Under the pieces are notes generated by a model. It did no database searches. It had not been told where the DNA came from and saw only the letters and a list, made by a program, of their open reading frames with translations. A DNA stretch of 64,000 nt from Zygaena filipendulae (lineage: Eukaryota > Arthropoda > Insecta > Lepidoptera > Zygaenidae): contig OU015665.1 in assembly GCA_907165275.2 (NCBI GenBank), positions 1,116,001 through 1,180,000 on the forward strand, given 5' to 3'. Each line of letters begins with the position of its first letter. Within the stretch, counting starts at the first letter, position 1. Shown here one piece after another: positions 10,587 through 22,382 of the stretch. The translations under genes were made by a program, and so were the position numbers.

Positions 10587-10660
10587 TCAATCAATCAATC
10601 AAAATATCTTTATTCAAGTAATCTTTTACAGGCGCTTCGAATAGTCATTCAGTAGTAATT
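10587..10660 (-). mobile_element. LINE-type 3' tail with (GATT)n
   Basis: Read on the minus strand: ttacttgaataaagatattt followed by gattgattgattg, typical of a 5'-truncated non-LTR retrotransposon ending in a short tandem tail. Confidence 0.5.
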
Positions 10661-11736
10661 TAAACAATAACAACAATATGAACAGATTTCATCATGTCGT
10701 TTCTTATGTCTAGCAATATCAAAATATAACCTTGTTATTTTTAAAATATTAATAAATAAAACAATTATGTCCATTCTGATTTATCGCTTATGTAAGCATC
10801 AGTGGTGTAGTACCCTTTTTTTCAATAAAAAAATTTTTTTATGGTACTTTTAAATTTTCCAGTTGGTAGGTCCAAAATAGATTTTGGAATTTAAACATAA
10901 AAGTGTATACCTGTACAATGTAAATTCAATTCAATTCAATGTACAGAACGTGGATTCTACTCTTATTATAGTATAGATTTCATTATTTTACTGACAAATT
11001 AAAAAATGTAGCTTAGTAAACTTATGACTACACTAGTCCTTATTAGTTGTGGTGCCTTAAGAAACGAATTTTCATAGGAAATACGAATACATTCGTATAC
11101 GTCTCGTATTTCTCTTCGTTTTTAACAAGAAACACTTTGAAATCACATTAAGATGCACTTCGGAGTTCAGACAAATATTTTCCGGGAAACCTTTGGATTT
11201 AATTAAATTTGCCGGCAAACTTCTCGTGGTCGATTGAACTAAAGTTTGTGTGTAGCAAAGTATAAAGTATAAATGTAGTCCGCCATACTTAGATTAAGCG
11301 TATTCCAAGGGCCTAAGTAGGGGTCTACTGGCAAACTTCAAAAGGGCCAGTGAAGGATTTAAAAGCCAATTCTGACCCGACCGCAGCACTTTCCTTGATA
11401 AAAAGGTCATCTTTAACCTCCCAGAGAGACTCTCCACGAATATAAATGCCAAAATACGATTGTGAATTGCGGTCTTTACCTATGCATGCGGAGAAATATT
11501 CATCTGTATGAGAGTTATCTAAATTCTAAGTAATCAAGTAAGTTATATATTATGTACCTAGTGATGACACACTTAAATCTTCAAAGAAACTAAAGGACTT
11601 TTTGAACTAAATTTTTGGGAGCGTATGTGCATAACTAAGAAAAATATATTTGTCCATTGATATTAAAATAATTTTCCCTTATTACCTATACACCTATACC
11701 TTATTACCTACAGATTATAGATGTAGGTACTCACTA
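10661..11736. other. Intron 1, AT-rich, nothing recognised
   Basis: No repeat end, exon or RNA was recognised, apart from a ttcaattcaattcaatg run near 10927. Confidence 0.5.
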
Positions 11737-12209
11737 ACGGCCGCACTCAGAGTCGACTTTAATGATTACTTAGTTAAGTATAGATTTTTAAAACAAAACT
11801 GCCGCAATCAGACAAGTTTAATTAGTTAATGTTAATTGGCAATTAACTAATTAAGTTACATCTCATTAAATGCCAATTTACATTAATTTACTGAACATCT
11901 CTGATTGCGGCAATTTTGTTTTAAAAATCCATACTTAACTAAGTAATCATTAAAGTCGACTCTGAGTGCGGCCGTTAATTAGTTAAATGCTAATTAACAT
12001 TAATTTATTAAACTTGTCTGATTGCGGCAGTTTTGTTTTAAAAATCTATAGTTAACTAAGTAATCATTAAAGTCGACTCTGAGTGCGGCCGTCAATTAGT
12101 TAAATGCTAATTAACATTAATTTATTAAACTTGTCTGATTGCGGCAGTTTTGTTTTAAAAATCTATACTTAACTAAGTAATCATTAAAGTGGACTCTGAG
12201 TGCGGAGGT
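11737..12209. mobile_element. Foldback MITE family B with tandemly repeated right arm
   Basis: Bases 11737-11975 form a full foldback copy. Its right arm (taattagttaaatgc... to gagtgcggccgt) is then repeated twice more, as 117-bp units at 11976-12092 and 12093-12209, giving one left and three right arms. The last arm carries changes (gtggactctgagtgcggagg). Confidence 0.85.
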
Positions 12210-12960
12210 AAGTGTACAAAATGATCTTAAATATAGTGCTCTCAAAACTTATTGTTTTAAGAAAAGTATCGGTTGCCAACTATAAATGAAAACTGAACGT
12301 CGAAACAATAAAACTTGTCTTCGAAAGTAGTTAGGCGAGGCAGGAAAAGCGGATTGGTTAAATTCTTTTCGTAGCGGAAATTGGAAAATCACTACCAATA
12401 CCATCATTGCCACTCCTCCCCCATATTGCTAACCTCATTTGAATTCAACGTGGTGGCGAGTAACTTCGCGGACCCTTGCCGATAAAGAAAAAAACCAACG
12501 CAAATTGAGCGCGAAACTACATAGGTACCTACCTCTATTTCAATTTCCTGCGAGAGCATCAATCTATCTGTATGAGCGATAGCGAAGAAAAGAAAATATT
12601 ATTCCATATTATTATTATGATCACAAAAATAGATTGAATAATAGATATATTTTTACCACAATATTTTTACATTTTTGTCCTGAATGATTAATATCTCAGA
12701 CAGACATGGTATAGATGGGGCAAGTTCCTAAAATAATATTCATATTATTATTATATTATGTAAATTACGCGGGAATTTACATAATATAAATTTGCTCAAA
12801 ACGCGAAAATCTAAAAACATATTATTATTTAACAACAGTGGCAAAATTTTTGTTGAAAGTAAACTTAGTAATGGGACTGATTCAGATATAAGAATTAATA
12901 ATTATAGGCCTACATAGTTCAACAAACCATTTTTGTTTTTTAACGACGATTTGCTTTGGT

Positions 12961-13118
12961 CCTAGCTTTTTTTATTTTTATTTACGTCATCAAACGGGCA
13001 GGTGGTACACCTGATGGTAAGTGATTACCGCCGCCCATGGACATCTGCAACCATAGGGCATGCAGGTGCATTGCCGACCTGGAAATTGGCGCAACAGAGC
13101 TTATTAGCGGCACACTTG
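12961..13118 (-). mobile_element. tRNA-derived SINE, 5'-truncated
   Basis: Minus-strand reading ends in tcaggtgtaccacctgcccg then poly-A, and contains catgggcggcggtaatcact, the 3' part of the SINE at 46815-47150. Confidence 0.7.
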
Positions 13119-13461
13119 GAGAGATAACTTGCGTATTCTGTTCATATGTCTATGTTATGTTCGAATATTAAAAATAAGACTTCTTTGTAACAAGTCCAGT
13201 TTCTTTTTCTATCACAACAACCGATAATATGTTTCGCCCACTACCAATTAAGCTTACTTAGAGCATTATGGCGGCTACTTTGGTCCTTCTACAGCATGTC
13301 CTCATTTCTGAATATATCTTACAATACAGTGTTTGGCGTACAGTCCGCATCAGAAATACCTACGTAACCTATTTATTAATTCTAACACTTGACTATTTTT
13401 TTGGAAATAAAACACCGGTTGTACGAAGACATCAAATTGACAAGTATCTTTTTTATTAATA

Positions 13462-13752
13462 ACTAGCTATGCCTCGCGGTTTCACTCGCGTGAGTTTCGG
13501 AAGTCCCGCAGGAACTCCAAAGTAGCCTTATTTACGGTCACCTAATTAGCGGTGAAAATCCCATCAAACTCGGTCTCACCATTTCGGAGATTCACCCGTG
13601 TGAGCCTAGGAATTCCCGCAGGAACTCCAAACTTCTTTTATTCTTCTTGTCCTTACAATATCAAACACAACAGAAAAAGAATTAGCGATCCAGCCGTTCA
13701 CGCGTGATGGCGTGACCAAGGGAAATAGGGATTCATTTTTATATAATTATAA
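13462..13752 (+). mobile_element. CGCGGG-hairpin element, 'cggctggacc' subfamily
   Basis: Head ctagctatgcctcgcggttt. Interior has two gcaggaactccaaa blocks, and the end has gatccagccgttcacgcgtg. Confidence 0.75.
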
Positions 13753-13811
13753 GATATAAGATAAATATTAAGAAAATTCACAGTATATGCGTAAACAGTT
13801 TGATAAAATTT

Positions 13812-13924
13812 AAATTAATTAGTCAAATGCCAATTAACATTAATTTAATAAAAGTCTCAGATTGCGGCAATTTTGTTTTAAAATTTTTTACTTAAAATTA
13901 AGTAATCATTATGAGTGCGGCCGC
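13812..13924. mobile_element. MITE family B, single arm
   Basis: One arm only, from attaattagtcaaatgcc to gagtgcggccgc, with the agtcgactc segment deleted. Confidence 0.75.
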
Positions 13925-14865
13925 AAGAGACTAGCGCTCGGGTATCGTAAACAAAGAGCTACACTGGCTCGAACACCGAAAAAAAAAATATGTGAGCTCT
14001 TCGTGCCTTTATGGCAAAGGGCTATGGGCTATGGACACATCGTCGAAAAGGATATTACAAAAATGTCACACCATCCTGTCTCATTTTCTGTCAAATAGCA
14101 TAATGTTATATTATTTTTAAAGTAGTAAAGTATGGATAGGCACGCAGACGCACGGTGCTGGAAGCACTTTAAAAATTTAATATTTTTTATTCAACGTTAT
14201 CGAGTCTAAAACCGCGATATCTTGTTTTGTGTAAGAAATGACAAAATAGGTAGATATTAGAATTCATTATTGCGTAATTATTTCATTATCTTCTGATTAC
14301 TTTTCATGACCGTAAACAAACCAAAAGAGAATTACTTTCTCATATCCATCGTTGGACTTGTAAAATCTCATAGAAAAAGCACTTTTAGTTTTACTCGTAA
14401 CTTTTCGGCCAACTTTTGCCAAAGTTTTTTACCTTATACAATAATGCGCTTACCAACGAAATAGCATACAGTAAACACACAATATCACAAACTTTCGCAT
14501 TAATAACTTGAGTGATTCTCCAAAAAATCTGACGGCTGTTTCCTACCATGTACAAAATTATCAAAATTTCCAGCCATGTGTAAGGTGTGTACTTTAAACC
14601 ACTCCTTAAACTACAGAGTGTATATTCCGTGTCGTCTCGCACCGAGCGAGCACCCTCCACATCACGAGCCTTCAGCAACCCGTGTGCCGGGGTGCAAGCA
14701 TGAAGTTTATTAAACAACATTTCATATTAAATTTTGTGATATCTAAGAGTAAATCACTCCTCATATCGAGTAAAATGCCTTCTTTAGTAAATAAATTTTA
14801 TTTAACATAAAAAATAATAATTATACAAAAAGAAACTAAAATATAATAATAATAATTGTTTACCT
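13925..14865. other. Intron 1, nothing recognised
   Basis: AT-rich. A short stretch near 14600-14710 is GC-richer and open on the minus strand, but has no splice signals or known motif. Confidence 0.45.
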
Positions 14866-14970
14866 ATTAGCTGTCCCCCGCGGTTTCATCTGCGGTAATT
14901 TCGGAGTTCCCGCGGGAATTCCAAGATAAACTATACGTATAAACCTTCCTCTTGAATCACTCAAATTGAA
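14866..14970 (+). mobile_element. CGCGGG-hairpin element, 5' part
   Basis: Head tagctgtcccccgcggtttc and the aaaccttcctcttgaatcac block of the subfamily at 24511 and 35396; the 3' end is missing. Confidence 0.75.
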
Positions 14971-15027
14971 TCACTTAAATCATTTATACATTATTTTAAT
15001 TTATACAGCATCTTTAGTATTCTTCAA

Positions 15028-15216
15028 TATATAAAATGCTTGGTCCTGAATGATTAACTGACAATCAATGCACAGCTTAAACCGCTGATCGTAGAGACCT
15101 GAAACTATAGGAGGATGTATTTTTGGTATGACGCAGACATCCGATAAGAATGGAATTTTTGAAATTTCAATCCCTAAGGGGATGAAAAGAGGTTGCAAAG
15201 GTTCTGTGGAACAATT
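15028..15216 (-). mobile_element. CGCGGG-hairpin element, subfamily D
   Basis: Reversed copy lacking its head; shares ttcaaaaattcc, ctcttatcggatg-like and ggtctctacgatcagcggtt with 34447, 51039, 55551 and 59219. Confidence 0.75.
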
Positions 15217-16030
15217 CCGCTGTGCATCTAATAAAAAAGAACATCCAGTGAGGGTAGATGTGGAATCTGCTCGCGCGGCTCGCTATCGACGCCGCAATGC
15301 TTAGTCAGCCTGTGACCACGGCGTGATGCAACTCAGCCGAAACGTCAGGCAAAAAAGGTAATAAAAAACATCGCGTTCAAGTCCCGCGTAATTTACATAA
15401 TATAATTCCGCTGGATCTTCGAAATTATCGCTATTCATTAATAAGATCTTCATATAAAAAAATTAAAAATCTACAAACCGCATTTGAACAAACGACAACA
15501 TCATTGTAAGGTTATAATCCCTGATCCAGCGTAATGACCTCAAATGTAAATACAAGCCGATTACAGAACACGAGAGCAAAAACCACTAGGGCGTAAACTT
15601 TGTGATAAACGGCAGAAACAGGATTTTCATTTGTCCAATTTTATTAAAAAATAAAGCATTGCAATTAAAATGAAAGGAAAGATCCTCTGTGACGTCGCGG
15701 AAGTCGTCAGAACAGGAGGAAAAAAAATCCAGGAAATGAGGTCGAGTCAGAGGGAAAAACGAGAAAAAATCGTCCAGCCCGACGAGTCAAAGCGGCAGGG
15801 TGTCAATCGAAGCGCGTTTTTGTGAGCACATTGTCCGTTCCCAGTCGTTTAGGAGGTCATTTAACTAGATTGCTTGTTTGAGGTTTTCTCTTCGACATGA
15901 CTTCGGCAAACGATGTTATGAAGAACAGTTTTTCAACTCATCGTGCGTGTTTGATGAATAGCAAAAAAATTATTACAAAATGCGAATGTATGATTGTGAT
16001 ATAAAAAATATTCTATTCTTCTCTATTCTA
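15217..16030. other. Intron 1, nothing recognised
   Basis: Includes a purine-rich, GC-richer stretch at 15690-15860 (gtgacgtcgcggaag), non-coding in all frames; possibly regulatory. Confidence 0.4.
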
Positions 16031-16155
16031 TTCTATTTTGAAAATTCTTTCCCTTATAGGAAGCTACGGTAGTCCTGAGTAACATAGGGTACCTTTTATC
16101 CCGAAATTCTCACGGGATCTTTAAAATTACCGCGGGTGAAACCGCGGGGGACACT
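16031..16155 (-). mobile_element. CGCGGG-hairpin element, head half
   Basis: gaagctacggtagtcctgag interior and ccgcgggtgaaaccgcgggg hairpin; the cagctagt end is mutated to cactaaag. Confidence 0.75.
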
Positions 16156-16196
16156 AAAGCGAAAAATCATTGACTCACTCACTAAACACAAAATAT

Positions 16197-16540
16197 CTTT
16201 TCATTACTCATACTCGGAAAGTAGGTCTGAAGTTGCCTGAGAAGCGGGTTGAAAGTAACACTTTTCAGCCCTAGGGAGAATCGCTTTCAACTGACAGCTG
16301 GATACTGCAGAAACTCAAGTTTTTTTTTATGTTATAGGGGGCACACTTACTGGCCAGTACCTAGCACACCTAATGGTTGATTTATGTAAAATAAAATTCA
16401 CTCATTTTTTTCTTTAGCTAATTCCTATTTTTATTTTGACTTTCCTTGCATTCGTAATGAAAAGCACAGTGTTATCCTCGGGAGAAAGACTTATTTAGTC
16501 CCTCGAAATAAGTTACTTTCACCCCTAGGATAACAATGTA
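16197..16540 (-). mobile_element. MITE family C copy
   Basis: Reverse-oriented relative of the tandem units at 29890-31137. Both ends match (ttttcattactcatactcgg and cccctaggataacaatgta). The middle is replaced by other DNA, including a SINE fragment at 16322-16386, and most of the gagcgtagcgagg stem is missing. Confidence 0.7.
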
Positions 16541-16616
16541 CTAAAAACTACTTGACCTATGAAGCTAAAATGTGACTGGCAGATATCAGTTTATAGGTAA
16601 AAGACGTCAACTAAGA

Positions 16617-16755
16617 ATGCCTTCCGCGGAATTCCCGCGAGAACTCCCATAAAATTAACGGGGGTTAAACAGCGGAGAACATTTAAGTTAGTAGGACATA
16701 AAGTTCGAAGTAATTCGGAAATCGACAGGGTTGAATCCGCGAGGGACCGCCTAGT
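16617..16755 (-). mobile_element. CGCGGG-hairpin element, diverged
   Basis: ttcccgcgagaactcccata and ggttgaatccgcgagggacc blocks, ending at the MITE that starts at 16756. Confidence 0.6.
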
Positions 16756-16992
16756 TGGACATAGATAAGCAATAGTGTGTTAACCCACACTAGAGAAATT
16801 TTGAGTAAATCGTGTTTTAAAATTATAGCACCATTTTCTGTCAATATTTTTTATGTTCAATATTTAGTTACATACTTAAACAATTTAATAAGGTAAACAC
16901 ATAATTAAAAAGCGTTCCCTAACTCTCAATAAATCGTTCTGAATCGGTAACTTAATTTTGTGGGTTAACATGTTATTGCTTATCTGCATCCA
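16756..16992. mobile_element. MITE family A (TGGAC...GTCCA), copy 1
   Basis: Inverted ends tggacatagataagcaata and tattgcttatctgcatcca, each followed inward by a ttaaccca motif. Flanked by GT on both sides, a possible 2-bp target duplication. Related copies at 35982, 49788 and 51269. Confidence 0.85.
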
Positions 16993-17052
16993 GTTGTGTT
17001 ATCAAGGTAGGTACCTATATAATTTTATTTAACCCGAAATCTGTCGTTACTA

Positions 17053-17230
17053 TTCATGGCGCGACGCCCGGCCCACCGCCGCGCGGGTCAGGGCGCCCCG
17101 CGGCCCGCGCGCCTTCACTTTGGATTCCATTACCTACGGCCGAAAGTGGAATCCACTTCCAACCCTCACGCCGAGTCTCGGCGCCCGCATAAATATTTAC
17201 AACCCATCAAATTCCCAAGCGGTATCACAT
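17053..17230. other. GC-rich, CpG-rich island in intron 1
   Basis: An abrupt GC-rich block (gcgcgacgcccggcccaccg) in AT-rich DNA, followed by tggattccattacctacggc with the inverted aagtggaatccacttcc. Open on the plus strand over 17056-17307, but without recognised protein similarity. Could be an enhancer or promoter, an unlinked exon, or a repeat head. Confidence 0.4.
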
Positions 17231-17448
17231 CAAAGTACAGTTTTACATGTATTTCTGTATATTGTCTGCGAACGCGATTCGCCACGTTGCAAATTGTCCA
17301 CCGATAAAAAGGCGTCCTCTTTCGCATTTTCTTTATTCGAAAAAAAAAAGAAAAAGAAGATACTTATTACGTAGGTACCAGTGGCGAAGGGTGAAATATT
17401 GAGAGAGGGAAGCCGGAAATCTACTTTAATTTTAACTTATTAAACTAT

Positions 17449-17553
17449 TAACTGTTCCCCGCGGTTTCACCTGCGATAAGTTCCGGAGTTCCCGCGGGAA
17501 TTCCGGTATAAAAAGTCCTTCCCTGTATCCCTGACAACGTTCTCAATTACGGA
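17449..17553 (+). mobile_element. CGCGGG-hairpin element, 5' half
   Basis: Head aactgttccccgcggtttca and ggagttcccgcgggaattcc; truncated after ctgacaacgttc. Confidence 0.8.
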
Positions 17554-18081
17554 GAGCGATGTTGCGTCTGAAGGGAAGCCGGTGGGAATCGGCTTCTATG
17601 GTACCTTCGCCACTGGTAGGTACGCGTTCTTATTATACTTCCTCGGCGTAAGTAGGTAAATAGTAAATACCGTAGACGTTGCGCATTCCCGTTGACAACT
17701 ACGTGCGCATCACTTCCGTTGCGTTCCTTTCCTCTCACTCAACTTTCATCCCCGACTTGTTATCGCACTGTATTGTGTGTTATATTTCTCTATAAGGGAT
17801 AAGTAAACCTGTCATTTCCCCAGTTGTATGACAGTAAGAAAATATGGTTATAAATGTTATATTTCAATTGGCACGTTGAGAGAAATTTTTAAGCAGTAGA
17901 GAATAAAACTACGTACAAACTTACAAAGGAACAAAATGTTACCATATTTAAAATATTAAAAAGACACATGAATGTATGCGTGCATGGTACATATTGGTTA
18001 CTCGTATATTATACATGGCAATGGCAATTTATACTTACTAGAGGTTCTTCTTACTTACTGGAGGTATTCTTATAAACGCGT

Positions 18082-18275
18082 TCTTCACAGTTTCACACTC
18101 GTTCATTTCGGAGTTCCTGTGGGAATTTCGGAATAAAACCCTATGTCCTTCTATGTACTCTTGACAACGTTTATATGCAAAATTTTATGATGATAAGTTG
18201 AGTAGTTATTCTGTGAAAGCGTAACAAACAAACAAATTAGCTGGCATTCGCATTTGTAATACTTACTAAGGATTT
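18082..18275 (+). mobile_element. CGCGGG-hairpin element, head degraded
   Basis: ggagttcctgtgggaatttc to gcatttgtaatacttactaa, with a caaacaaacaa run. Confidence 0.7.
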
Positions 18276-18470
18276 GTTCTTAGCTTGAAAGTGGCCTCCA
18301 ATTCAATATCTAAAAACTTCTTCATTAGTAATTACACAGTTATATGACACGTACCTATTTAGCTCTATATTATGAAAAAGGCATTCTCAGAGCAAAACGT
18401 ATCTAATAAAAACCACAGAATTTTAATTAGCTATATCACATTTTAGACATTAAATATTATTATTATATAT

Positions 18471-18719
18471 ACTACGCACGCGGGTGTCCATGAACACAAC
18501 ACGCGGCGGCGGAATGATCTCCGTCCCCCCTCCACACGGCTGGCTAAGTCTAATCGTTGCCTTCACACGATCGGCCCTAAAGTTTACAACAAAATTGAGT
18601 CCGATATAAAGGAATCCGCAAGCTACCGCGTTTTTACTAACAAGCTAAAGCAAAAGCTTATAGCATGCTCGCTATACTCCGTTAACGAATTCTTCAATTT
18701 ATCGCAGCTTGTTCCTTAG
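18471..18719 (+). pseudogene. LINE ORF2 C-terminal remnant (CR1/Rex1-like)
   Basis: An open frame without a start codon, ending in TAG at 18717-18719, reads VHEHNTRRRNDLRPP, then VYNKIESDIKESASYRVFTN and ACSLYSVNEFF. The H-x-(Y/H)NTR-x-(R/K)N-x-L motif and the phenylalanine/leucine-rich 'KLKxKLI..YSVNEF' end are typical of the C-terminus of CR1/Rex1-type non-LTR retrotransposon proteins. The endonuclease and reverse transcriptase parts are missing, so it is a 5'-truncated dead copy within intron 1. The clade is a judgement by eye. Confidence 0.75.
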
Positions 18720-19130
18720 CCTGGTTTGCAAATGACATCACACACGTAATGATGTGCAAGCGAGACATACAGACTATATTAATGGATATTGCGTAAAAAT
18801 GACATTATATTGAATGGTATGAATATAAATTTATTGTAATTTATTGTAATGTATAATAATTAATTTATATATAATGAATAATTTATATAATGAATAATAA
18901 TATATTGAATACTTATATTGTGTATAATGAATAATGATACTACTAAATGTATTTGTATCAAAATTATGATTGCAACTGCTTAATTAATAAGCAAGTACAC
19001 ACATATTTTATAAATAACTATAATTATGATATTGTACCTACTTATCGTAATGTAACCTAAGAAAAGTTGACGTGTAAAAGTATTATATTTTACCAAATTG
19101 AATAAATAAATAAATAAATAAATAAATAAA
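18720..19130 (+). mobile_element. LINE 3' UTR and (AAAT)n tail
   Basis: AT-rich sequence after the ORF2 stop, ending in a perfect aaat/taaa tandem repeat at about 19103-19130, the expected 3' terminus of the LINE remnant. Confidence 0.65.
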
Positions 19131-19721
19131 ATTTATTATAGGACCGTTAATGCCACGTAGAGTCTAGTGGTTCATGGTTGTATGTTATAGTGTTTGGTGG
19201 ATAAAATTATAATACGGAGCAGCTCTTTGAGGTTATTCACGTAGAATAATTGATTTTTGCATCGCTGACTTTCGTGTTAAGTTCATATGCATGTGAATTT
19301 TCACCTATATGACCTGAATAACACTCAAACTGAGAGCAAAATTTCCATAAGTAAAACCATTATGAAATATTTTTTCTATATTTTATGATTATTTACCTAC
19401 TAACATAACAAGAAATGGTTCTCTGTTTTCCCAGTAGGTAAATCAACACCAGTATTTTCTATCATTACTTTACTGGGGTGATCTTTAATAATATTTATAA
19501 CGGTTTATTTTCAGGGTTGTCCTATTTATATTTGGTTAAGATTTGATGAAAAATTTTAGTCGGTTTAATCATAGACAAAAGAATTCTTTTGTGGGATTTA
19601 TTTTCAGATTTAATAGTGATTAATATCTTCAATACTTGAATTGGATTTCACTAAAATCCGATTTGAGTTATTATTTATTATTATTTATTTATTTGTTTCA
19701 TAATAACATAAAAGTCAAAAG

Positions 19722-19777
19722 TCAAATAACTTTATTCAAAATTGGCCCTTAATGTGGCTCTTTTTGACGTCAAAAAA
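19722..19777 (-). mobile_element. LINE 3' tail ('gacgtcaaaaagagccacat' family)
   Basis: Minus strand reads gacgtcaaaaagagccacat then ttgaataaagttatttgact. Longer copies at 22197-22380 and 59695-59890. Confidence 0.7.
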
Positions 19778-20489
19778 AAATATAAAATTACAGTCAAAAG
19801 ACCAACGCTTTAAATAAATTGTACCTACTGAGTGACGATTCAAGTTTGATTTCAGTATTCACTTTACAAGAATTTTTGAAATCATATAACTATATAACAA
19901 AAGCATAAAAATCAATCCTCAAACCACATAAGATCCAAATGATCAAACACTTTACACTATAGATTGAAAATCCATATTATAGTACAGGAGCTGAGCGGAA
20001 ACTAATCGGATATGAAAGTTTGAACGCGGCACGGATCTGCGGTGGATATTTGAGTGATACTCGAGCGGTGCATGAGTGATAATGAATTTTGCTTAACGCT
20101 CCTTCCACCCATCCTCCCGCCCATCTAGTTTTACAAGTGCCGTATATCTAGGAATTTACAGCAATTCAAGGATATGGTTGCCGCCGTAATTTTTAAGTTT
20201 TAAGTGGGATATAAGATATAGACTAAGTTTTGGAGACGGACGAAAAGTATTTAGCAGTACCAACTTAATAATACTAAAGTATTTCTTTATAACATTTAAA
20301 ACTAGTGGTTTTAAAGTGAAACTTCATTGGGTGCTATGAGAGTTTAAACGTAACGTTTTTTAAAGAAACGATTCTGACGCAAAGAAGTTTTATTTCTGTC
20401 ACGTGCATCCATTTAGAAGCGTAATTTTTACCAGTGAAAAGATTTAAGCAAATTCATTTAGTCAACAAAAACTTGTGTTAGGAAAAATA
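19778..20489. other. Intron 1, nothing recognised
   Basis: AT-rich with no exon, repeat end or RNA recognised; a pyrimidine-rich segment (ctccttccacccatcctccc) lies at about 20099. Confidence 0.4.
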
Positions 20490-20672
20490 TTTACAAATAT
20501 TATAAATGCGAATGTCTGTTTATTTTCACGCCTTAACTACTGCAGCGATCATCACGAAATTTTTTATACACTTTTTTAAGGCTACAGAAAAAGACATAGG
20601 GTACCTTTTGTCTCGGAATTCCCGCGGGATCCCAGAAATTTACGTGAGTAAAAGCTCGGGGAACAAGTAATA
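20490..20672 (-). mobile_element. CGCGGG-hairpin element
   Basis: From aaatattataaatgcgaatg to gctcggggaacaagtaa; the hairpin end is mutated. Confidence 0.75.
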
Positions 20673-20984
20673 TGAATATAATCAATATTATAAATTGTTG
20701 ATTTGTAATTACTGTAGCTGTGGACTGTACAAATTATTAATGGCGTTTTGTTCACCGATAAAACTGGTAATTTCCTTGAATTCAAATATAAAAAAATAAC
20801 CACCGGATGTTTAGTTTTGGCAAACTGATAATTGGTAAAGTTAATAACTTACCGCAACATGTTTATTAGGTACGACGTCACCAGTGTCGCGGCACGCATG
20901 GATCGTCACACAAGTTTGCACAAGTTAAATAATGCTCAGTAAATTGCTTCCGTCTCTTGTACTATAGTCTATAACACGCCAGCC

Positions 20985-21078
20985 CCTTTAGCCAAGTTGA
21001 CAATCTACAATCGTCAACGGATACAAAACTGATAAACGAATCGTGATGTCACGCGGTCACCTCAAATCGTCCAATCAA
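20985..21078. repeat. Family H repeat fragment
   Basis: Carries tagccaagttgacaatctac, then a gatgtcacgcggtcacctca block shared with 61345-61504. Confidence 0.5.
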
Positions 21079-21085
21079 AAGTCTA

Positions 21086-21324
21086 TCCGCCGCACTCAGA
21101 GTCGACTTTAATATTTTTTTAGTTAAGTATAGATTTTTAAAACAAAACTGCCGCAATCAGAGATGTTCAGTAAAATAATGTTAATTGGCATTTAACGAGA
21201 TGTAACTTAATTAGTTAAATGCCAATAAACATTAATTTATTAAACTCGTCTGATTGCGGCAGTTTGGTTTTAAAAATCTATACTTAACTAAGTAATCATT
21301 AAAGACGACTCTGAGTGCGGCGGT
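21086..21324. mobile_element. Foldback MITE family B, full copy
   Basis: 239 bp with mirrored ends ccgccgcactcagagtcgac and gactctgagtgcggcgg; the arms pair over nearly the whole length. Confidence 0.88.
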
Positions 21325-21383
21325 AAGGCCCTTATTCACTATGACCATAACACGCCACGCTAAGATAAGACGCCGCAAAAACT

Positions 21384-21606
21384 GTCCCTGCCCAGGAGTA
21401 CGAACTACAATCGTACCAAGTTTGATTAAAACCCCTTCAGTAGTTTTTGATCCATGCGTGCACATACAGACAGACAGACAGACAGACAGACAAAAAATTT
21501 ACTGATTGCATTTTTGGCATTAGTATCGATCACCATTCATTCACCAATATTAATTTTGAATATACCTATATTTGACCTCTCTACAGTTTTATTATAAGTA
21601 TAGATA
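21384..21606 (+). mobile_element. Repeat family E (cagacaga-containing)
   Basis: cccaggagtacgaactacaa, a (caga) run at 21468-21492, then catttttggcattagtatcg and the end agttttattataagtatag. The same block ends the composites at 26611-27088 and 54510-55016. Confidence 0.75.
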
Positions 21607-21808
21607 TAGATGTGAAAGTGTGGATGTGTGGATGTTTAGATGTTTGTATGTTTGTTACTCAATCACACAAAAACGGCTGAACGGATTCGGATGAAATTGG
21701 GCATGCACGTTGTCAGGGATACAGAGAAGGAAATAGGGTACTTTTTAACTCGGGATTCCCGCGGGAACTCCAAAATTACCGCGGGTGAAACCGAGAGGCA
21801 CAGCTAGT
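21607..21808 (-). mobile_element. CGCGGG-hairpin element
   Basis: Complete reversed copy with a gatgtttggatg-type microsatellite near its AT-rich end and cagctagt at the other. Confidence 0.82.
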
Positions 21809-21899
21809 TTCTAATAATTATCTTGACATCTAGAACGTTTGGAATCGCGTTTTTGGGACGCGCGTTATGAGCAAGGAGTGTTGTTGGTCATGCTACTTC

Positions 21900-22096
21900 C
21901 TACTAATATTATAAATATGAAAGTGTGGATGTTTGGATGTTTGTTACTCAATCACGCAAAAACGGCTGAGAGGATTTGGATGAAATTTGGCATGCACGTT
22001 GTCAGGGGTACAGAGAAGGACATAGGGTACTTTTTATCCCGGAACTCCCGCGGGAACTCCGAAATTACAGCGGGTGAAACCGCGGGGCACAGCTAG
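21900..22096 (-). mobile_element. CGCGGG-hairpin element, well preserved
   Basis: ctactaatattataaatatg to gaaaccgcggggcacagcta; very similar to its neighbour at 21607 and to 48391 and 45067. Confidence 0.88.
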
Positions 22097-22196
22097 TAGT
22101 GAGTAAGGGCCCAGTTTAGCGTGACCAAGCACGTGACATAACGATTACGTTCCTTAAATTTCTACCACTAATTATATTATAGATATATCTGTATTG

Positions 22197-22380
22197 TAAC
22201 TTTAAACTGACAGCGTGCTGCTGAAGAGTTTGTTGGCAGCTTCTTCTCTTCAGCCATAGCACTAGGAAGCTGTGTGGGGTGGATATTTTATGGGTGCTGT
22301 CATGGTAGCTGTAGTTATACTGACGTCAAAAAGAGCCACATTATGGGCCAAATTTGAATAAAGGATTTGACTTTGACTTA
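22197..22380 (+). mobile_element. LINE 3' end ('gacgtcaaaaagagccacat' family)
   Basis: Contains actgacagcgtgctgctgaa, cttctcttcagccatagcac, the conserved gacgtcaaaaagagccacat and the end aaggatttgactttgactt. The likely 3' UTR of a CR1-like LINE with no coding part. Confidence 0.75.
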
Positions 22381-22382
22381 TG

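Noticed and set aside
19103..19130. Tandem aaat run as a CRISPR-like or satellite array
   Set aside because: It is a LINE 3' tail microsatellite; no spacers or long units.
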